NCBI RefSeq assembly: GCF_018613315.1
Contig: NZ_JAGGQL010000007.1
Span: 1 to 40,196, forward strand
Direction: 5' to 3'
Origin: Bacillus sp. ISL-37
GTDB lineage: Bacteria; Bacillota; Bacilli; Bacillales; Cytobacillaceae
DNA: 40,196 bases
Part shown: positions 1 to 7,989 of the stretch, piece after piece
How the letters are laid out: the number at the start of each line of letters is the position of its first letter
How positions within the stretch are numbered: position 1 is the first letter of the stretch
The notes under the pieces: generated by a model
Told to the model about the DNA's origin: nothing
Databases searched by the model: none
The model's input: only the letters and a program-made list of their open reading frames with translations
Made by a program: the position numbers and the translations under genes

Positions 1-358
1 CGCTTGTCTGAGTTGAGCAGTCGCCTCCGCATTTCGAATTGTCTAGTTTCGCCTCCTAGAAACTCCGAAACTTCAACTCCGCCGGCAGAAGCAAAAAACG
101 CTTCTTTGTCGGAGTCTCCAGTTTCTGCGTTTCTGGGCAGTCGGCTATACTTTTCGATTTCGGTCCGCCCAATGAAGTCAAAGAACGACTTCACTGGTCG
201 GCCCTCCGAGGCACACGATGTGCTAGACCCGCCAGCCACAGGATAAGGAAATCTTCGAAGCGATTCATCGCACGACCGAAAGCGGTAGCTTTTGGGAGGA
301 CGTGGCGTTATTAGGCGGGCAGCGCTTGTCGGGGCTGACCAAGGCGCTTGCGCTTTTC
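1..358. repeat. Dispersed gene-end repeat, copy 1 (mosaic)
   Basis: Non-coding, GC-richer than its surroundings. Bases about 1-125 match the last 125 bases of the window (40072-40196) with few differences. The part around 160-212 (Ggtccgcccaatgaagtcaa to the gacttcactgg motif) matches 40023-40070. The right end, about 320-358, matches the right end of the copy at 23437-23477, sharing GCGCTTGTCGGGGCTGA and CGCTTGCGCTTTT. It ends directly at the stop codon of the minus-strand corA gene. A short stem GAAGTC / GACTTC is visible at about 175-193. Open frames through it have no ribosome site and read as low-complexity translation, so I do not call a gene. Confidence 0.85.
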
Positions 359-1309
359 TTATTTAAACCATCCCTTTTTCCTGAACCAGAAGAACATGGT
401 CATCCCTATGACGAACATGGCGAACAAAGCTCCAAAATATCCAAATCTCCAGGAGAGTTCAGGCATATTCTCAAAATTCATCCCGTAAATTCCTGCTATG
501 AAGGTGAGTGGCATGAAAATGGTTGTGATTACAGTAAGTACTTTCATTACGCGATTCGTTTCATGTGAATTGATCGACAAATAGCTGTCACGCATATCTG
601 TTGTCAGTTCACGGCTCGCATCCACCTTTTCAGCTAACCGTAATAAATGGTCATGGATGTCCGCAAAATATTCTTTTTGTTCAAGCACTCCAGAAAGGCG
701 ATGGGAATTAATCATCCTGTATACCAAATCCCTCATTGGAGTGATGGTATGCCTTAACGAGAGCAATTCATGCCTTGTATCGAATAAATCTTCGAGTAGT
801 TCCTCCATTGAGCGGTCGGTTGAATTCTCATCAATTTCATTCAATATGTCCTCGATTCGATATACATGAGGGAAATAATTATCGACTATTTTATCTAGAA
901 CATGATAGAGGACAATCGATGGGTTCCATTCCCCGGGAGCCTTCGCAAGCTCTAATCTCTGCCACACATCATCAATTTCACGCATGCTGACGCTATGATA
1001 GGTAACGATATAGTTATGTCCAAGGAATAGGTCAACCTCCTCCTTCTGCATGGACTCTCCATTCAAAGCCTGGAAAACAAAAAAATGATAATCATCATAA
1101 TAATCGAGTTTGGGTCTTTGAAGGGTATGGATACAATCCTCAATAGATAAAGGGTGGAATCGCAAGGGTTCTTTTAATAATTCGATCTCTTCATCTGTCG
1201 GCTCATTGAAATCAATCCAATGCCAATGACTACTGTCTGACACCAATGAGTCTATACCTCGACCAGTTTGGATATCCCCATAAGGACTAACAGAAATTGT
1301 ACGTATCAT
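359..1309 (-). CDS. corA: CorA family magnesium/divalent cation transporter
   Basis: 316-residue CorA-type channel for uptake of Mg2+ (or Co2+/Ni2+) across the cell membrane. A long acidic, helical cytoplasmic N-terminal domain is followed by two C-terminal membrane helices. The family signature YGMN, with GMN at about residues 276-278, ends the first helix and is followed by the usual MPEL loop; the C-terminus is basic (RKKGWFK). The ATG at 1309 is chosen because GGGAGA lies five bases before it. A TTG four codons upstream lies in front of that ribosome site. It stands alone, its stop codon touching dispersed repeat copy 1. No riboswitch (M-box) was recognised upstream. Length and motifs are those of a complete CorA. 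Confidence 0.93.
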   Translation of the reverse strand: MIRTISVSPYGDIQTGRGIDSLVSDSSHWHWIDFNEPTDEEIELLKEPLRFHPLSIEDCIHTLQRPKLDYYDDYHFFVFQALNGESMQKEEVDLFLGHNYIVTYHSVSMREIDDVWQRLELAKAPGEWNPSIVLYHVLDKIVDNYFPHVYRIEDILNEIDENSTDRSMEELLEDLFDTRHELLSLRHTITPMRDLVYRMINSHRLSGVLEQKEYFADIHDHLLRLAEKVDASRELTTDMRDSYLSINSHETNRVMKVLTVITTIFMPLTFIAGIYGMNFENMPELSWRFGYFGALFAMFVIGMTMFFWFRKKGWFK

Positions 1310-1622
1310 AAATTCTCCCAAAAAACGTTTTCTAGGCTATTTTAATTAAATCGATTGGTGTGTTCTAAGTAAACAATCAGCCAATGACTTAAATAACCTA
1401 TTGTTATTATATTAGCAAAGATGGACAGGAATCAAAGCAGAACCCATGAGAATGAGATATCAGGAGTAGGAAGCTGCTTCAAATCAACAAATGATGGGTG
1501 ATGGAAATAAAGCTGTATTGCTATAATAAGAATTAAAAGCAATTTCTGCAAAATTTCATCCTAGTGTTGCCAATAGTTATGCTCAAAATACAAATTCAGG
1601 ATTGTTCAGGAGATGAGAAATA
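1310..1622. other. Divergent intergenic region between corA and the VOC gene
   Basis: 313 bases without a gene. It must hold the corA promoter (minus) and the VOC gene promoter (plus). A TATAAT lies at 1522-1527 on the plus strand, but no convincing -35 box was found at the right distance. AAAACGTTTT at 1321-1330 is a small palindrome. I see no structured RNA. Confidence 0.4.
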
Positions 1623-2009
1623 ATGCTGCATCATGTTGAAATCAATGTAACCGATTTAAATAAAGCAATAGAATTTTGGGGCTGGTTTTTAAGCGAATTA
1701 AAATATGAAGTATATCAAAAATGGGACAGCGGCATCAGTTGGAAATTTAAAAAGACTTATATAGTCTTCGTCCAAACCGAAGAAAGGTTCATTCAAGCAG
1801 GATATCACCGCTCGCAAGTTGGTTTGAATCATCTTGCTTTTTATGCAGATTCACGGCAACATGTGGATCAAATGACAGAAAAACTAAGAGAAAGACGTAT
1901 CCCTATCCTCTATACAGACAGACACCCTTTTGCAGGAGGGGCAGATCACTATGCGGTGTTCTTCGAAGGTCCAGATCGTATGAAAGTTGAATTGGTTGCA
2001 CCTGATTGA
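1623..2009 (+). CDS. VOC (glyoxalase/bleomycin-resistance fold) family protein
   Basis: 128-residue protein of the vicinal-oxygen-chelate superfamily. It opens with MLHHVEINVTDLNKAIEFW, the typical first beta strand with a metal-ligand His followed by helix one. It continues with a second half containing GLNHLAFYADS and ends with FFEGPDRMKVELVAP, which supplies the usual metal-ligand Glu. These are the landmarks of glyoxalase-like dioxygenases, lyases and antibiotic-binding proteins. The substrate cannot be told from sequence. The ATG has AGGAGATGA upstream. It appears monocistronic, followed by a separate ZIP gene with its own ribosome site. Confident on fold, not on reaction. Confidence 0.85.
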   Translation: MLHHVEINVTDLNKAIEFWGWFLSELKYEVYQKWDSGISWKFKKTYIVFVQTEERFIQAGYHRSQVGLNHLAFYADSRQHVDQMTEKLRERRIPILYTDRHPFAGGADHYAVFFEGPDRMKVELVAPD

Positions 2010-2096
2010 CAGCGGAGAATTTTTTCCAAGTGTAACTTCCTGATTTAAGGGGAAAAGTATTTTACTTTTGTAAATTAGGAGGCACTGGAAAAAGTT

Positions 2097-2828
2097 ATGG
2101 CAGATGCTTTTTTAGGAATTGTCATCTCTGCGATGGCAACAGGTTTGGGAGCAATTCCAGTTTTATTTCTAAATAATGTCTCACCCCGTTTGAAATCTTT
2201 ACTTCTTGGTTATGCTTCAGGGATCATGATGGCGGCTACAACCTTCAGTTTGATACCAGAGTCTTTGAAGTCATCAAATATTTGGGTACTATCCATCGGA
2301 ATGTTATTAGGGACGTTTGCCTTAAATTTCATACATTCAAAGACTGAAGACCTCGACACAAGTGACTTTAAAATTTTTTCCGGTGTTGATCGAAAAACGT
2401 TAGTCATCATTACAGCTATTACTCTCCATAATTTACCCGAGGGCCTCTCAGTCGGGGTGAGTTATGGATCGAGTGATGAAAACCTTGGAGCTATTATTGC
2501 CTTTGCAATTGGCCTGCAAAATGCGCCAGAAGGATTCCTCGTTGGGCTTTATTTAATCCATCAGAAAATGTCTAAAGTGAAGGCTCTTATGATTGCTACC
2601 TTTACAGGGGCTGTAGAAATAGTAACGGCTGCAATTGGATATTTTCTAGCTGCAGAAGTGGCAGGGATTGTACCATATGGATTGAGTTTTGCGGCAGGTG
2701 CAATGCTTTTTGTCATCTATAAGGAACTTATTCCAGAAAGCCAGGAAGATCATCAAGTAAAATTCCCAACGTACTCTTTTATCCTTGGCTTGATTTCAAT
2801 GCTCTATCTCACAATACATTTCGGTTAG
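2097..2828 (+). CDS. ZIP family metal ion transporter
   Basis: 243-residue polytopic membrane protein of the ZIP (Zrt/Irt-like) family, expected to carry Zn2+ or similar divalent metals. About eight hydrophobic segments are visible. The first metal-site motif is intact as HNLPEG at residues 111-116 in a membrane helix. The second, normally HNxPEG, reads QNAPEG at 141-146, so one His ligand is replaced by Gln; this also occurs in some bacterial GufA-type ZIPs. TAGGAGG lies upstream at a rather long distance from the ATG. A GC-rich hairpin follows the stop codon. Confidence 0.88.
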   Translation: MADAFLGIVISAMATGLGAIPVLFLNNVSPRLKSLLLGYASGIMMAATTFSLIPESLKSSNIWVLSIGMLLGTFALNFIHSKTEDLDTSDFKIFSGVDRKTLVIITAITLHNLPEGLSVGVSYGSSDENLGAIIAFAIGLQNAPEGFLVGLYLIHQKMSKVKALMIATFTGAVEIVTAAIGYFLAAEVAGIVPYGLSFAAGAMLFVIYKELIPESQEDHQVKFPTYSFILGLISMLYLTIHFG

Positions 2829-2832
2829 ACAT

Positions 2833-2856
2833 AAAGGCCATAAACGCTTGGCCTTT
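2833..2856 (+). terminator. Hairpin after the ZIP gene, terminator-like
   Basis: Inverted repeat AAAGGCCA / TGGCCTTT with an 8-base loop, starting a few bases after the ZIP stop codon. The right arm ends in TTT but no longer T-run follows, so it may be a weak terminator or an mRNA-protecting stem. Confidence 0.55.
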
Positions 2857-2965
2857 ACCCTCTTCCAAAATTCAGGCTTCTTTTGTTGGGAATAATTCTA
2901 AAAGTGCTGGGTAAAGACAAAGAGAGTCTGGTATTCTAATGGTATACATATTAGGAGGGATCAGT

Positions 2966-3199
2966 ATGGGAGAATGCAATATCGACCACAGCAAAAAAGA
3001 TGTCCAGGAGAAATACCAATCACAAAAGGAATTCCTTCCGCAGGACATTCCCCCATTATTCAACCGTTTTTTTGAGGAAGAACATACTCAGGACATTTTG
3101 AATGAAGTATTTCACTTGCTAAAGAAGTATGACCTTGCTGCAGAAGAAGAAAGAAGCGAACGTGACAATAAATTGAAACTAGTTTTAAAGAACGTGTAA
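2966..3199 (+). CDS. Small conserved-looking hypothetical protein (77 aa)
   Basis: 77-residue soluble, highly charged protein beginning MGECNIDHSKKDVQEKY. The ATG at 2966 is preceded by TTAGGAGGGA at the ideal distance, so the upstream in-frame ATG at 2939 is not used. The protein has two Cys/His near the N-terminus, a LPQDIPPLFNRFFEEE segment, and a helical charged tail (LLKKYDLAAEEERSERD). No membrane segment or known catalytic motif is seen. I believe similar group-specific proteins occur in other Bacillaceae, but I know no function. It has its own terminator. Confidence 0.75.
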   Translation: MGECNIDHSKKDVQEKYQSQKEFLPQDIPPLFNRFFEEEHTQDILNEVFHLLKKYDLAAEEERSERDNKLKLVLKNV

Positions 3200-3207
3200 A
3201 TAATCGT

Positions 3208-3232
3208 AAGGGGCCATGTGCTCCTTTTTTTA
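3208..3232 (+). terminator. Intrinsic terminator of the 77-aa gene
   Basis: Stem AAGGGGC / GCTCCTT (one G-U pair), loop CATGT, followed by seven or more T. Confidence 0.85.
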
Positions 3233-3364
3233 TTGGAGCAGAGAAAGCCATTCTAATAAAGCTAACCAATTAAGATTCTTTTAAAAATCCCCTTTTTAAA
3301 AAGGTTTATTTCCAGAAAATTCTTTGTTTATTTTGTAGAAAAAATTTTATTGCCAGCAAAAACC

Positions 3365-3411
3365 AGAAGGAGTAAAATTAGGTGGATATTTCGATATCCA
3401 AAATAATTTGA
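3365..3411 (+). promoter_or_regulatory. Possible leader peptide overlapping a UUCG stem-loop ahead of the MFS gene
   Basis: AGAAGGAG at 3365-3372 is a strong ribosome site nine bases before GTG at 3382. It opens a nine-codon frame (M-D-I-S-I-S-K-I-I) that stops at TGA 3409-3411, about 23 bases before the MFS start. Inside it lies a perfect 7-bp stem TGGATAT / ATATCCA (3383-3400) capped by TTCG, a stable tetraloop, with no T-run after it. The arrangement recalls translational-attenuation leaders of resistance genes, but this is inference from layout only. Confidence 0.35.
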
Positions 3412-3434
3412 ATGATTCGAAAGAAGAGGAATGT

Positions 3435-4685
3435 ATGGAAAGTCCTTCACAAATAATAAAGAGGAATGAAAAGAATAGCATAATAAATGGTGTCGCTTCT
3501 ACGATTGTTATGAGTATGAGCAATAACTACTTTGCCTTATTTGCAATTGGTGTTCTCGGTGCTACGAATTATCAAGTTGGATTAATTAGTTCTCTGCCTC
3601 AAATAATAGGTATGTTCGCAATGATTCTTGGTACCGTGATCATGAGCAGGCTGCAGGAAAAAAAGAGGTTCACTGGTCTCTCGATTTTGTTCACTCGTTT
3701 ATTTTTACTGGGGATGTTTTTGGTCATTTATCTGCCTGAAGAATACAGGGCCTGGACATTTGTAATACTGATCGGTCTAATGAATCTTCCTGGATCATTC
3801 GCAATGCTTAGCTGGCAGTCATTTATCGGGGACCTTATTTCAGACAGGCGTAGAAGTAGTTTCTTTAGTGAAAGGAACAGGATACTGACCATAGCTGGGA
3901 TGATTACGACATTGCTGATTGGAATAGGGCTTCAATGGTTTGACAAATCCAATCCTCTGCCATATCAGATTCTCTTTGTTTTAGCGTTTCTTTTTGGCAT
4001 TGCAGAAGTTTTCTATTTAAATAGACATATAGAACCAAAGAAAGAAATCGTACCAGGCAAGAAACGGTTAAATCTTGGCTGGGACGCTTATAAACATAAA
4101 CCGTTCATTTATTTCTTGATATGCGGTTTGTTTTTCAACTTTGCCTGGCAGCTAGCCTGGCCTCTGTTCAATATTTACAATATCAAAGTCGCTCATATGA
4201 CTGGTTTTTGGATCAGCATTATAACTGTGGCGAATCAGGTAGGTCAGATCATAAGCTTCAAGTGGTGGGGAAGGATGGCTGATAAGCACAGCAATGGAAA
4301 GATGCTGGCAGTTACTGCGTTCGGGATGGCATCAGCGCCATTCCTAACAATTCTTTCAAAAAATATGTATTACCTAACCTTCGTCAACTTTACTTCCGGC
4401 CTTTTTGTTTCTGGGACCGTTCTTTTGTTATTTAATCAGCTTCTTGAAGTGACGAAGGAGGAGAACCGGGGAAGTTTTATCGCACAATATAACATACTTT
4501 TAGCGATTATAGGCTTTATCGCACCACAGGTTGGTGTGTATTTGCTTCAGTTAAGTTCAATTGAAACAGCTATGAATCTTGCAGCTGTTTTACGATTGTT
4601 CTCAGGAGCTGTATTTTTACTATTCTATTTTTATATGAAAAAACAGTACTTCAGCGGGAACAAGGTCGCAATCCAAAGATCATAA
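3435..4685 (+). CDS. MFS family transporter (probable exporter)
   Basis: 416-residue major facilitator with about twelve hydrophobic helices. The loop between helices 2 and 3 (MSRLQEKKRFTG) and the stretch WQSFIGDLISDRRRSSFFSERNR are typical cytoplasmic elements of MFS_1 proteins. The ATG at 3435 has AAGAGGAA just upstream; the in-frame TTG at 3408 has no ribosome site and would lie inside the leader region. Substrate unknown. It is transcribed alone, with an unusual leader (3365-3411) in front. No transport substrate genes are adjacent. Confidence 0.85.
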   Translation: MESPSQIIKRNEKNSIINGVASTIVMSMSNNYFALFAIGVLGATNYQVGLISSLPQIIGMFAMILGTVIMSRLQEKKRFTGLSILFTRLFLLGMFLVIYLPEEYRAWTFVILIGLMNLPGSFAMLSWQSFIGDLISDRRRSSFFSERNRILTIAGMITTLLIGIGLQWFDKSNPLPYQILFVLAFLFGIAEVFYLNRHIEPKKEIVPGKKRLNLGWDAYKHKPFIYFLICGLFFNFAWQLAWPLFNIYNIKVAHMTGFWISIITVANQVGQIISFKWWGRMADKHSNGKMLAVTAFGMASAPFLTILSKNMYYLTFVNFTSGLFVSGTVLLLFNQLLEVTKEENRGSFIAQYNILLAIIGFIAPQVGVYLLQLSSIETAMNLAAVLRLFSGAVFLLFYFYMKKQYFSGNKVAIQRS

Positions 4686-4797
4686 CTGGTAAATGCAGGA
4701 AGTATATGTCAACTGACCTATGGGGATTTTTATAAAGGAATTTATCTGCCTTATATCGAATAAACTCTATTAATATTGTTAGACAGGTTGTGTTGCC

Positions 4798-5367
4798 ATG
4801 ACTATCTTTAGCTATTTTTTAATTTCATATTTTCTAGGCACCTTGATGGCTGGATATTTCGTTGTAAAGTTCCTCGGGAAAAAGGATATAAGAGTTGAAG
4901 GAAGCGGTAATGTGGGGGCGCGGAATGCCGGCCGGATACATGGAAGAGTATCATTCGTTTTGACTTTTCTTGGTGATGCGCTAAAAGGGGCCGTTGTGAT
5001 ACTTATTGGTGAATATTTTAAACTGTCACCTGAATTCATATTGGGTGGATTGGGATTTGCAATTATTGGCCATGTAAAGCCGATTACCTTAAAATTTAAA
5101 GGTGGAATGGGAATCTCGACGTTTATCGGAGGGATGCTCGCCTTTGAACCGTTAACAGCTTTAGTTATCATTTTTGGTTTTCTTATACTTTATCCCTTCT
5201 TAAAAAGTTTTACATTTGCTGGTCTAGGGTCCTTTGTTTTGATTCCTATAAGTTTTTATTATTTTGATATCCAGCCTCTTGTCCTTCTTATTACTGGATT
5301 ACTTGTAATGATTATAATATTCATTCACCGTGAAGATATTTTAGATAGATTAGATAAAAGAAGATAA
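4798..5367 (+). CDS. PlsY-family glycerol-3-phosphate acyltransferase paralogue, divergent
   Basis: 189-residue membrane protein of the PlsY family, which transfers acyl from acyl-phosphate to glycerol-3-phosphate to make lysophosphatidate. Conserved blocks are visible: GSGNVGARN at 35-43, GDALKG at 59-64 and GHVKPITLKFKGGMG at 91-105, with about five membrane helices. Compared with B. subtilis PlsY/YneS as I recall it (GSGNLGGTN, GHVFPLFAKFKGGKAVAT), the Thr of the first motif is Arg, the Phe before Pro is Lys, and the Lys of GGK is Met. It is therefore likely a second copy with altered activity, not the housekeeping enzyme. The ribosome site is weak. The holin gene follows 84 bases downstream. 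Confidence 0.8.
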   Translation: MTIFSYFLISYFLGTLMAGYFVVKFLGKKDIRVEGSGNVGARNAGRIHGRVSFVLTFLGDALKGAVVILIGEYFKLSPEFILGGLGFAIIGHVKPITLKFKGGMGISTFIGGMLAFEPLTALVIIFGFLILYPFLKSFTFAGLGSFVLIPISFYYFDIQPLVLLITGLLVMIIIFIHREDILDRLDKRR

Positions 5368-5451
5368 AATAAGAAGGCCGGGACAAAAGCAGACAACCAA
5401 TTCCTTCAGCTGAATATATTATGAATAGAAGCAGTGGAAGGAATGATGCAT

Positions 5452-5718
5452 TTGTTTAACTGGGGTATTAGGTTCAAAAATAAAGCCTGGGTTATTGCTT
5501 TCATATCACAACTTATGATTGTAGCCCAAATAGTCCTGGAAGGATTGAATATTTTAGGGTGGACAACTTTCAGGTTAACAGATGAACTACAAAATGAAAT
5601 TTTGATGTTGGTGAACGGTATATTCATGATTCTTGCCATGCTCGGGATCATACAAGATCCAACTACTAAAGGATACAGAGACAGTAAAAGGGCAATGGAA
5701 TACAAGGAACCAAACTAA
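5452..5718 (+). CDS. Orphan phage holin, phiLC3 family
   Basis: Small membrane protein of the Phage_holin_1 (phiLC3) family, which normally forms membrane pores that release an endolysin. Signature features are FNWGIRFKNK at the N-terminus, two hydrophobic helices (about residues 12-30 and 45-65), and the tail GIIQDPTTKGYRDSKRAMEY, which matches the family's DPTT-G-DS-RA-Y motif. Start choice: GGAAGGA at 5436-5442 sits nine bases before TTG 5452, and translation from there gives the family-like N-terminus M-F-N-W. Upstream starts (GTG 5434, ATG 5443, ATG 5446) lack spacing to a ribosome site. No phage gene or endolysin is nearby, so it is a lone, perhaps domesticated, holin. Confidence 0.85.
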   Translation: MFNWGIRFKNKAWVIAFISQLMIVAQIVLEGLNILGWTTFRLTDELQNEILMLVNGIFMILAMLGIIQDPTTKGYRDSKRAMEYKEPN

Positions 5719-5799
5719 AAAGAGTTTATGTTTAGCATTCACACATTTTGAGGTAAAGAAATGAATAGGATAATATATCCATTCGAAAGGAGCCTGAAT

Positions 5800-5985
5800 A
5801 TGTGGAACTGGATTTGGCTCTTGCTGCTGCCAATCATTGTTTTGCTGTTGATAGAAGAAGGAAGTCAATTTGTATGGCGTAGATATTTAAAGAACCCACA
5901 AGAAGGAAATGATACAATTTTAGTACGTACTCTTAACAGCATAAAAAAGATTCAGCAGAAATACCGTAAGGATCCTTCACATTAA
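5800..5985 (+). CDS. Small membrane protein (61 aa), unknown
   Basis: 61 residues: MWNWIWLLLLPIIVLLL forms one N-terminal membrane helix, followed by a basic cytoplasmic tail (SIKKIQQKYRKD). The ATG at 5800 has GAAAGGAG eight bases upstream, a better start than the ATG at 5761. It follows the holin gene with 81 bases between and ends in an intrinsic terminator, so the two may be cotranscribed. I do not recognise the family. Confidence 0.7.
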   Translation: MWNWIWLLLLPIIVLLLIEEGSQFVWRRYLKNPQEGNDTILVRTLNSIKKIQQKYRKDPSH

Positions 5986-6004
5986 GGTGGGGGATTCTTT
6001 TTTT
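5971..6004 (+). terminator. Intrinsic terminator overlapping the 61-aa gene end
   Basis: Ten-base stem GATCCTTCAC / GTGGGGGATT with G-U pairs, loop ATTAAG, then a run of seven T. The left arm lies inside the last codons of the upstream gene. Confidence 0.8.
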
Positions 6005-6099
6005 AAAATAATAAAATCTTCATCAAGATTGAAAAATCTGATGAGTTAAACTATGATATAGATATTCAGAAAATTTAGAAATGTAGAAGGGATGATACG

Positions 6100-7098
6100 A
6101 TGAGTAAAGTGGTTCCAGAAAGCTGGTGGGATCAGCTATCTGTTCCTGCAATAGCAGCCCCAATGTTCCTAGTCTCAGGTCCTGATTTGGTAAGTTCTTG
6201 CTCTAAAAATGGACTGATTGGATCATTTCCGGCTCCAAACGCCCGACCAATAGAAGTTCTAGATGAATGGATGGGCAGGTTGAATGACGAATTAGCAGAA
6301 GCAAAAAAACAAGAGCCAGAACGGAAAATAGCACCCTGGGCTATGAATATGGTGGTACATAGTACTTACAGTAGGCTTGAGGAAGAGCTTGCCTTAATAA
6401 AAAAGCATAAACCTCAGCTTGTGATCACTTCACTCGGGAGTCCTAAGAAAGTGGTAGACATTGTCCATGAATATGGGGGCCTTGTTTTCTCTGATGTCAG
6501 TGATGTAAAATTTGCCAAGAAAGCTGCAGAGACAGGAGTAGACGGGCTTATCTTAGTCGCTAACGGAGCAGGAGGCCATGCTGGGGATCTGAATGGCTTT
6601 GCTTTCGTTGATTCTGTACGGACCTTTTGGGATGGGATCATTGTTCTGGCAGGATCAATCACCACCGGAAAGGCCGTACTTGCTGCACAGGCTGCAGGAG
6701 CAGACCTTGCTTACATGGGGACAAGATTCATTGTGGCAAAGGAAAGTATGGCCAATGATGAGTACAGGCAAATGGTAGTGGATGCAACTCAAGAAGACCT
6801 AATTCTCACCGATGCTTTTTCTGGTGTCAAAGCGAATATGCTAAAGCCAAGCATCGTCAGGGCAGGACTAGACCCTGAAACCCTCCAGAAAAAAGATCAT
6901 GTTAATTTTGATTCGATGCAAAGAGAGACGAATGCCAAGGCTTGGAAAGACATTTGGTCAGCAGGGCAGGGAGTTGGAGCTATTAATAATATACAATCTG
7001 CATCGGAGATTATTAGCCAGTTAGAATCTGAATACCGTGAGGCTTTAAGTAATGTAAACGCAAAAGCAGGCAAACTCAAAAATTTTATTTTGGAATAA
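6100..7098 (+). CDS. NAD(P)H-dependent flavin oxidoreductase / nitronate monooxygenase family
   Basis: 332-residue TIM-barrel flavoprotein of the 2-nitropropane dioxygenase / nitronate monooxygenase family, expected to bind FMN and oxidise nitronates or reduce enoyl-type substrates. Landmarks: PMFLVSGPDLV near 21-31 (flavin-binding first loop), AGGHAG at 157-162 containing the conserved catalytic-type His160, and LAGSITTGKAVLAAQAAGADLAYMGTRF at about 183-210 (phosphate-binding loop and MGTRF). Length is normal. The ATG has GAAGGGATG upstream. It is a single gene between two terminators. The family includes several activities that cannot be separated by eye. Confidence 0.88.
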   Translation: MSKVVPESWWDQLSVPAIAAPMFLVSGPDLVSSCSKNGLIGSFPAPNARPIEVLDEWMGRLNDELAEAKKQEPERKIAPWAMNMVVHSTYSRLEEELALIKKHKPQLVITSLGSPKKVVDIVHEYGGLVFSDVSDVKFAKKAAETGVDGLILVANGAGGHAGDLNGFAFVDSVRTFWDGIIVLAGSITTGKAVLAAQAAGADLAYMGTRFIVAKESMANDEYRQMVVDATQEDLILTDAFSGVKANMLKPSIVRAGLDPETLQKKDHVNFDSMQRETNAKAWKDIWSAGQGVGAINNIQSASEIISQLESEYREALSNVNAKAGKLKNFILE

Positions 7099-7102
7099 TA
7101 CG

Positions 7103-7137
7103 AAACTCACCGACAGGCAATTGCTCTGTGAGTTTTT
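7103..7137 (+). terminator. Intrinsic terminator of the flavin oxidoreductase gene
   Basis: Stem AAACTCAC / GTGAGTTT with a 17-base loop that itself contains GCAATTGC; ends in TTTTT. Confidence 0.75.
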
Positions 7138-7386
7138 AAGAGTAATTCCTGTTAAAAGAAATTGGATGAGGTTTGAGAAATAAAATGAATATATTAAATA
7201 TATTAAAAAACCTTCTTGGGAAAATATAGGGATATTAAAACCCTAATCTGTATATATATTCTGACCTGATTGAATCATAAACAAGTTCAATCGATTAATG
7301 GATAGAAGTATGTTAATATAAAGGGTATATTTTGAATATGTGAATTCATTGTTTGTTTCCCTTGAATTCCAGAGGAGACTGATACA

Positions 7387-7956
7387 ATGCGCAAAAGAAT
7401 CCAGGATCTGATCTCTACTGTTAAAGAAAATGGTGCCCATATTTTTTATTCATTCGAAAACGAAGAGAAATATGTTGATAACCTTTTAGTCTATGTTACA
7501 GCGGCAATTGGGCTCGGCAATCACGTGATGATCATAGAAAATGACCGGATTTTGCCTGAACTCCAGAAGAGAATCAAAGCTGAGTTTAATGAGGAACAAC
7601 AGGAAATGATTCACACAATCAATAATTATGAATTTTACTGCTATCGTGGCAACTTTAATAAGGATACTATTCTTAGTTATTTAGATAACATGCTTTCACC
7701 TTTTTTGGAAAATAATATTCCTATTCAGACTTGGGCTCATGTTGAATGGAGGGACCAAGAGGAAATTATCCAGAATCTTGGGGATTACGAAAAAGAAGCG
7801 AACGTATTTCTCCAGGCCACAAAATTAATCAACATTTGTAGTTACGATGCCAATAGGGTCCCTGAGTCATTGAAAGACATTTTGATGGATTCCCACGAAT
7901 ATTACATGACTGACGATACCATTGAATTGATAGATCGAAAAAGCAGAATAAAATAA
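7387..7956 (+). CDS. MEDS-domain protein
   Basis: 189-residue soluble protein that is essentially one MEDS (methanogen/methylotroph DcmR sensory) domain, a RecA-like fold thought to sense small molecules. Visible features are NGAHIFYSFENEEKYVDNLL, with the family's H-I-x-x-x-Y/F-E-N start. Then come a HVMIIENDRILPELQKRI strand-helix and a C-terminal segment TWAHVEWRDQEEI. No output domain (HTH or kinase) is fused, so it is a stand-alone sensor or binding protein. The ATG has AGAGGAGA upstream. The partner is unknown. A strong terminator follows. Confidence 0.8.
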   Translation: MRKRIQDLISTVKENGAHIFYSFENEEKYVDNLLVYVTAAIGLGNHVMIIENDRILPELQKRIKAEFNEEQQEMIHTINNYEFYCYRGNFNKDTILSYLDNMLSPFLENNIPIQTWAHVEWRDQEEIIQNLGDYEKEANVFLQATKLINICSYDANRVPESLKDILMDSHEYYMTDDTIELIDRKSRIK

Positions 7957-7962
7957 CAAGTG

Positions 7963-7988
7963 ACCTGCCGATAATTGGCAGGTTTTTT
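7963..7988 (+). terminator. Intrinsic terminator of the MEDS gene
   Basis: Perfect stem ACCTGCC / GGCAGGT, loop GATAATT, followed by six T. Dispersed repeat copy 2 begins immediately after. Confidence 0.93.
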
Positions 7989-7989
7989 G

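Noticed and set aside
4-246. Open frame of about 80 codons at the window start
   Set aside because: It lies wholly in the dispersed repeat, has no ribosome site, and the matching repeat copy at 40072-40196 shows the sequence is a non-coding family.
1310-1622. Mg2+ riboswitch upstream of corA
   Set aside because: No recognisable M-box core or terminator/antiterminator pair was seen on the minus strand.
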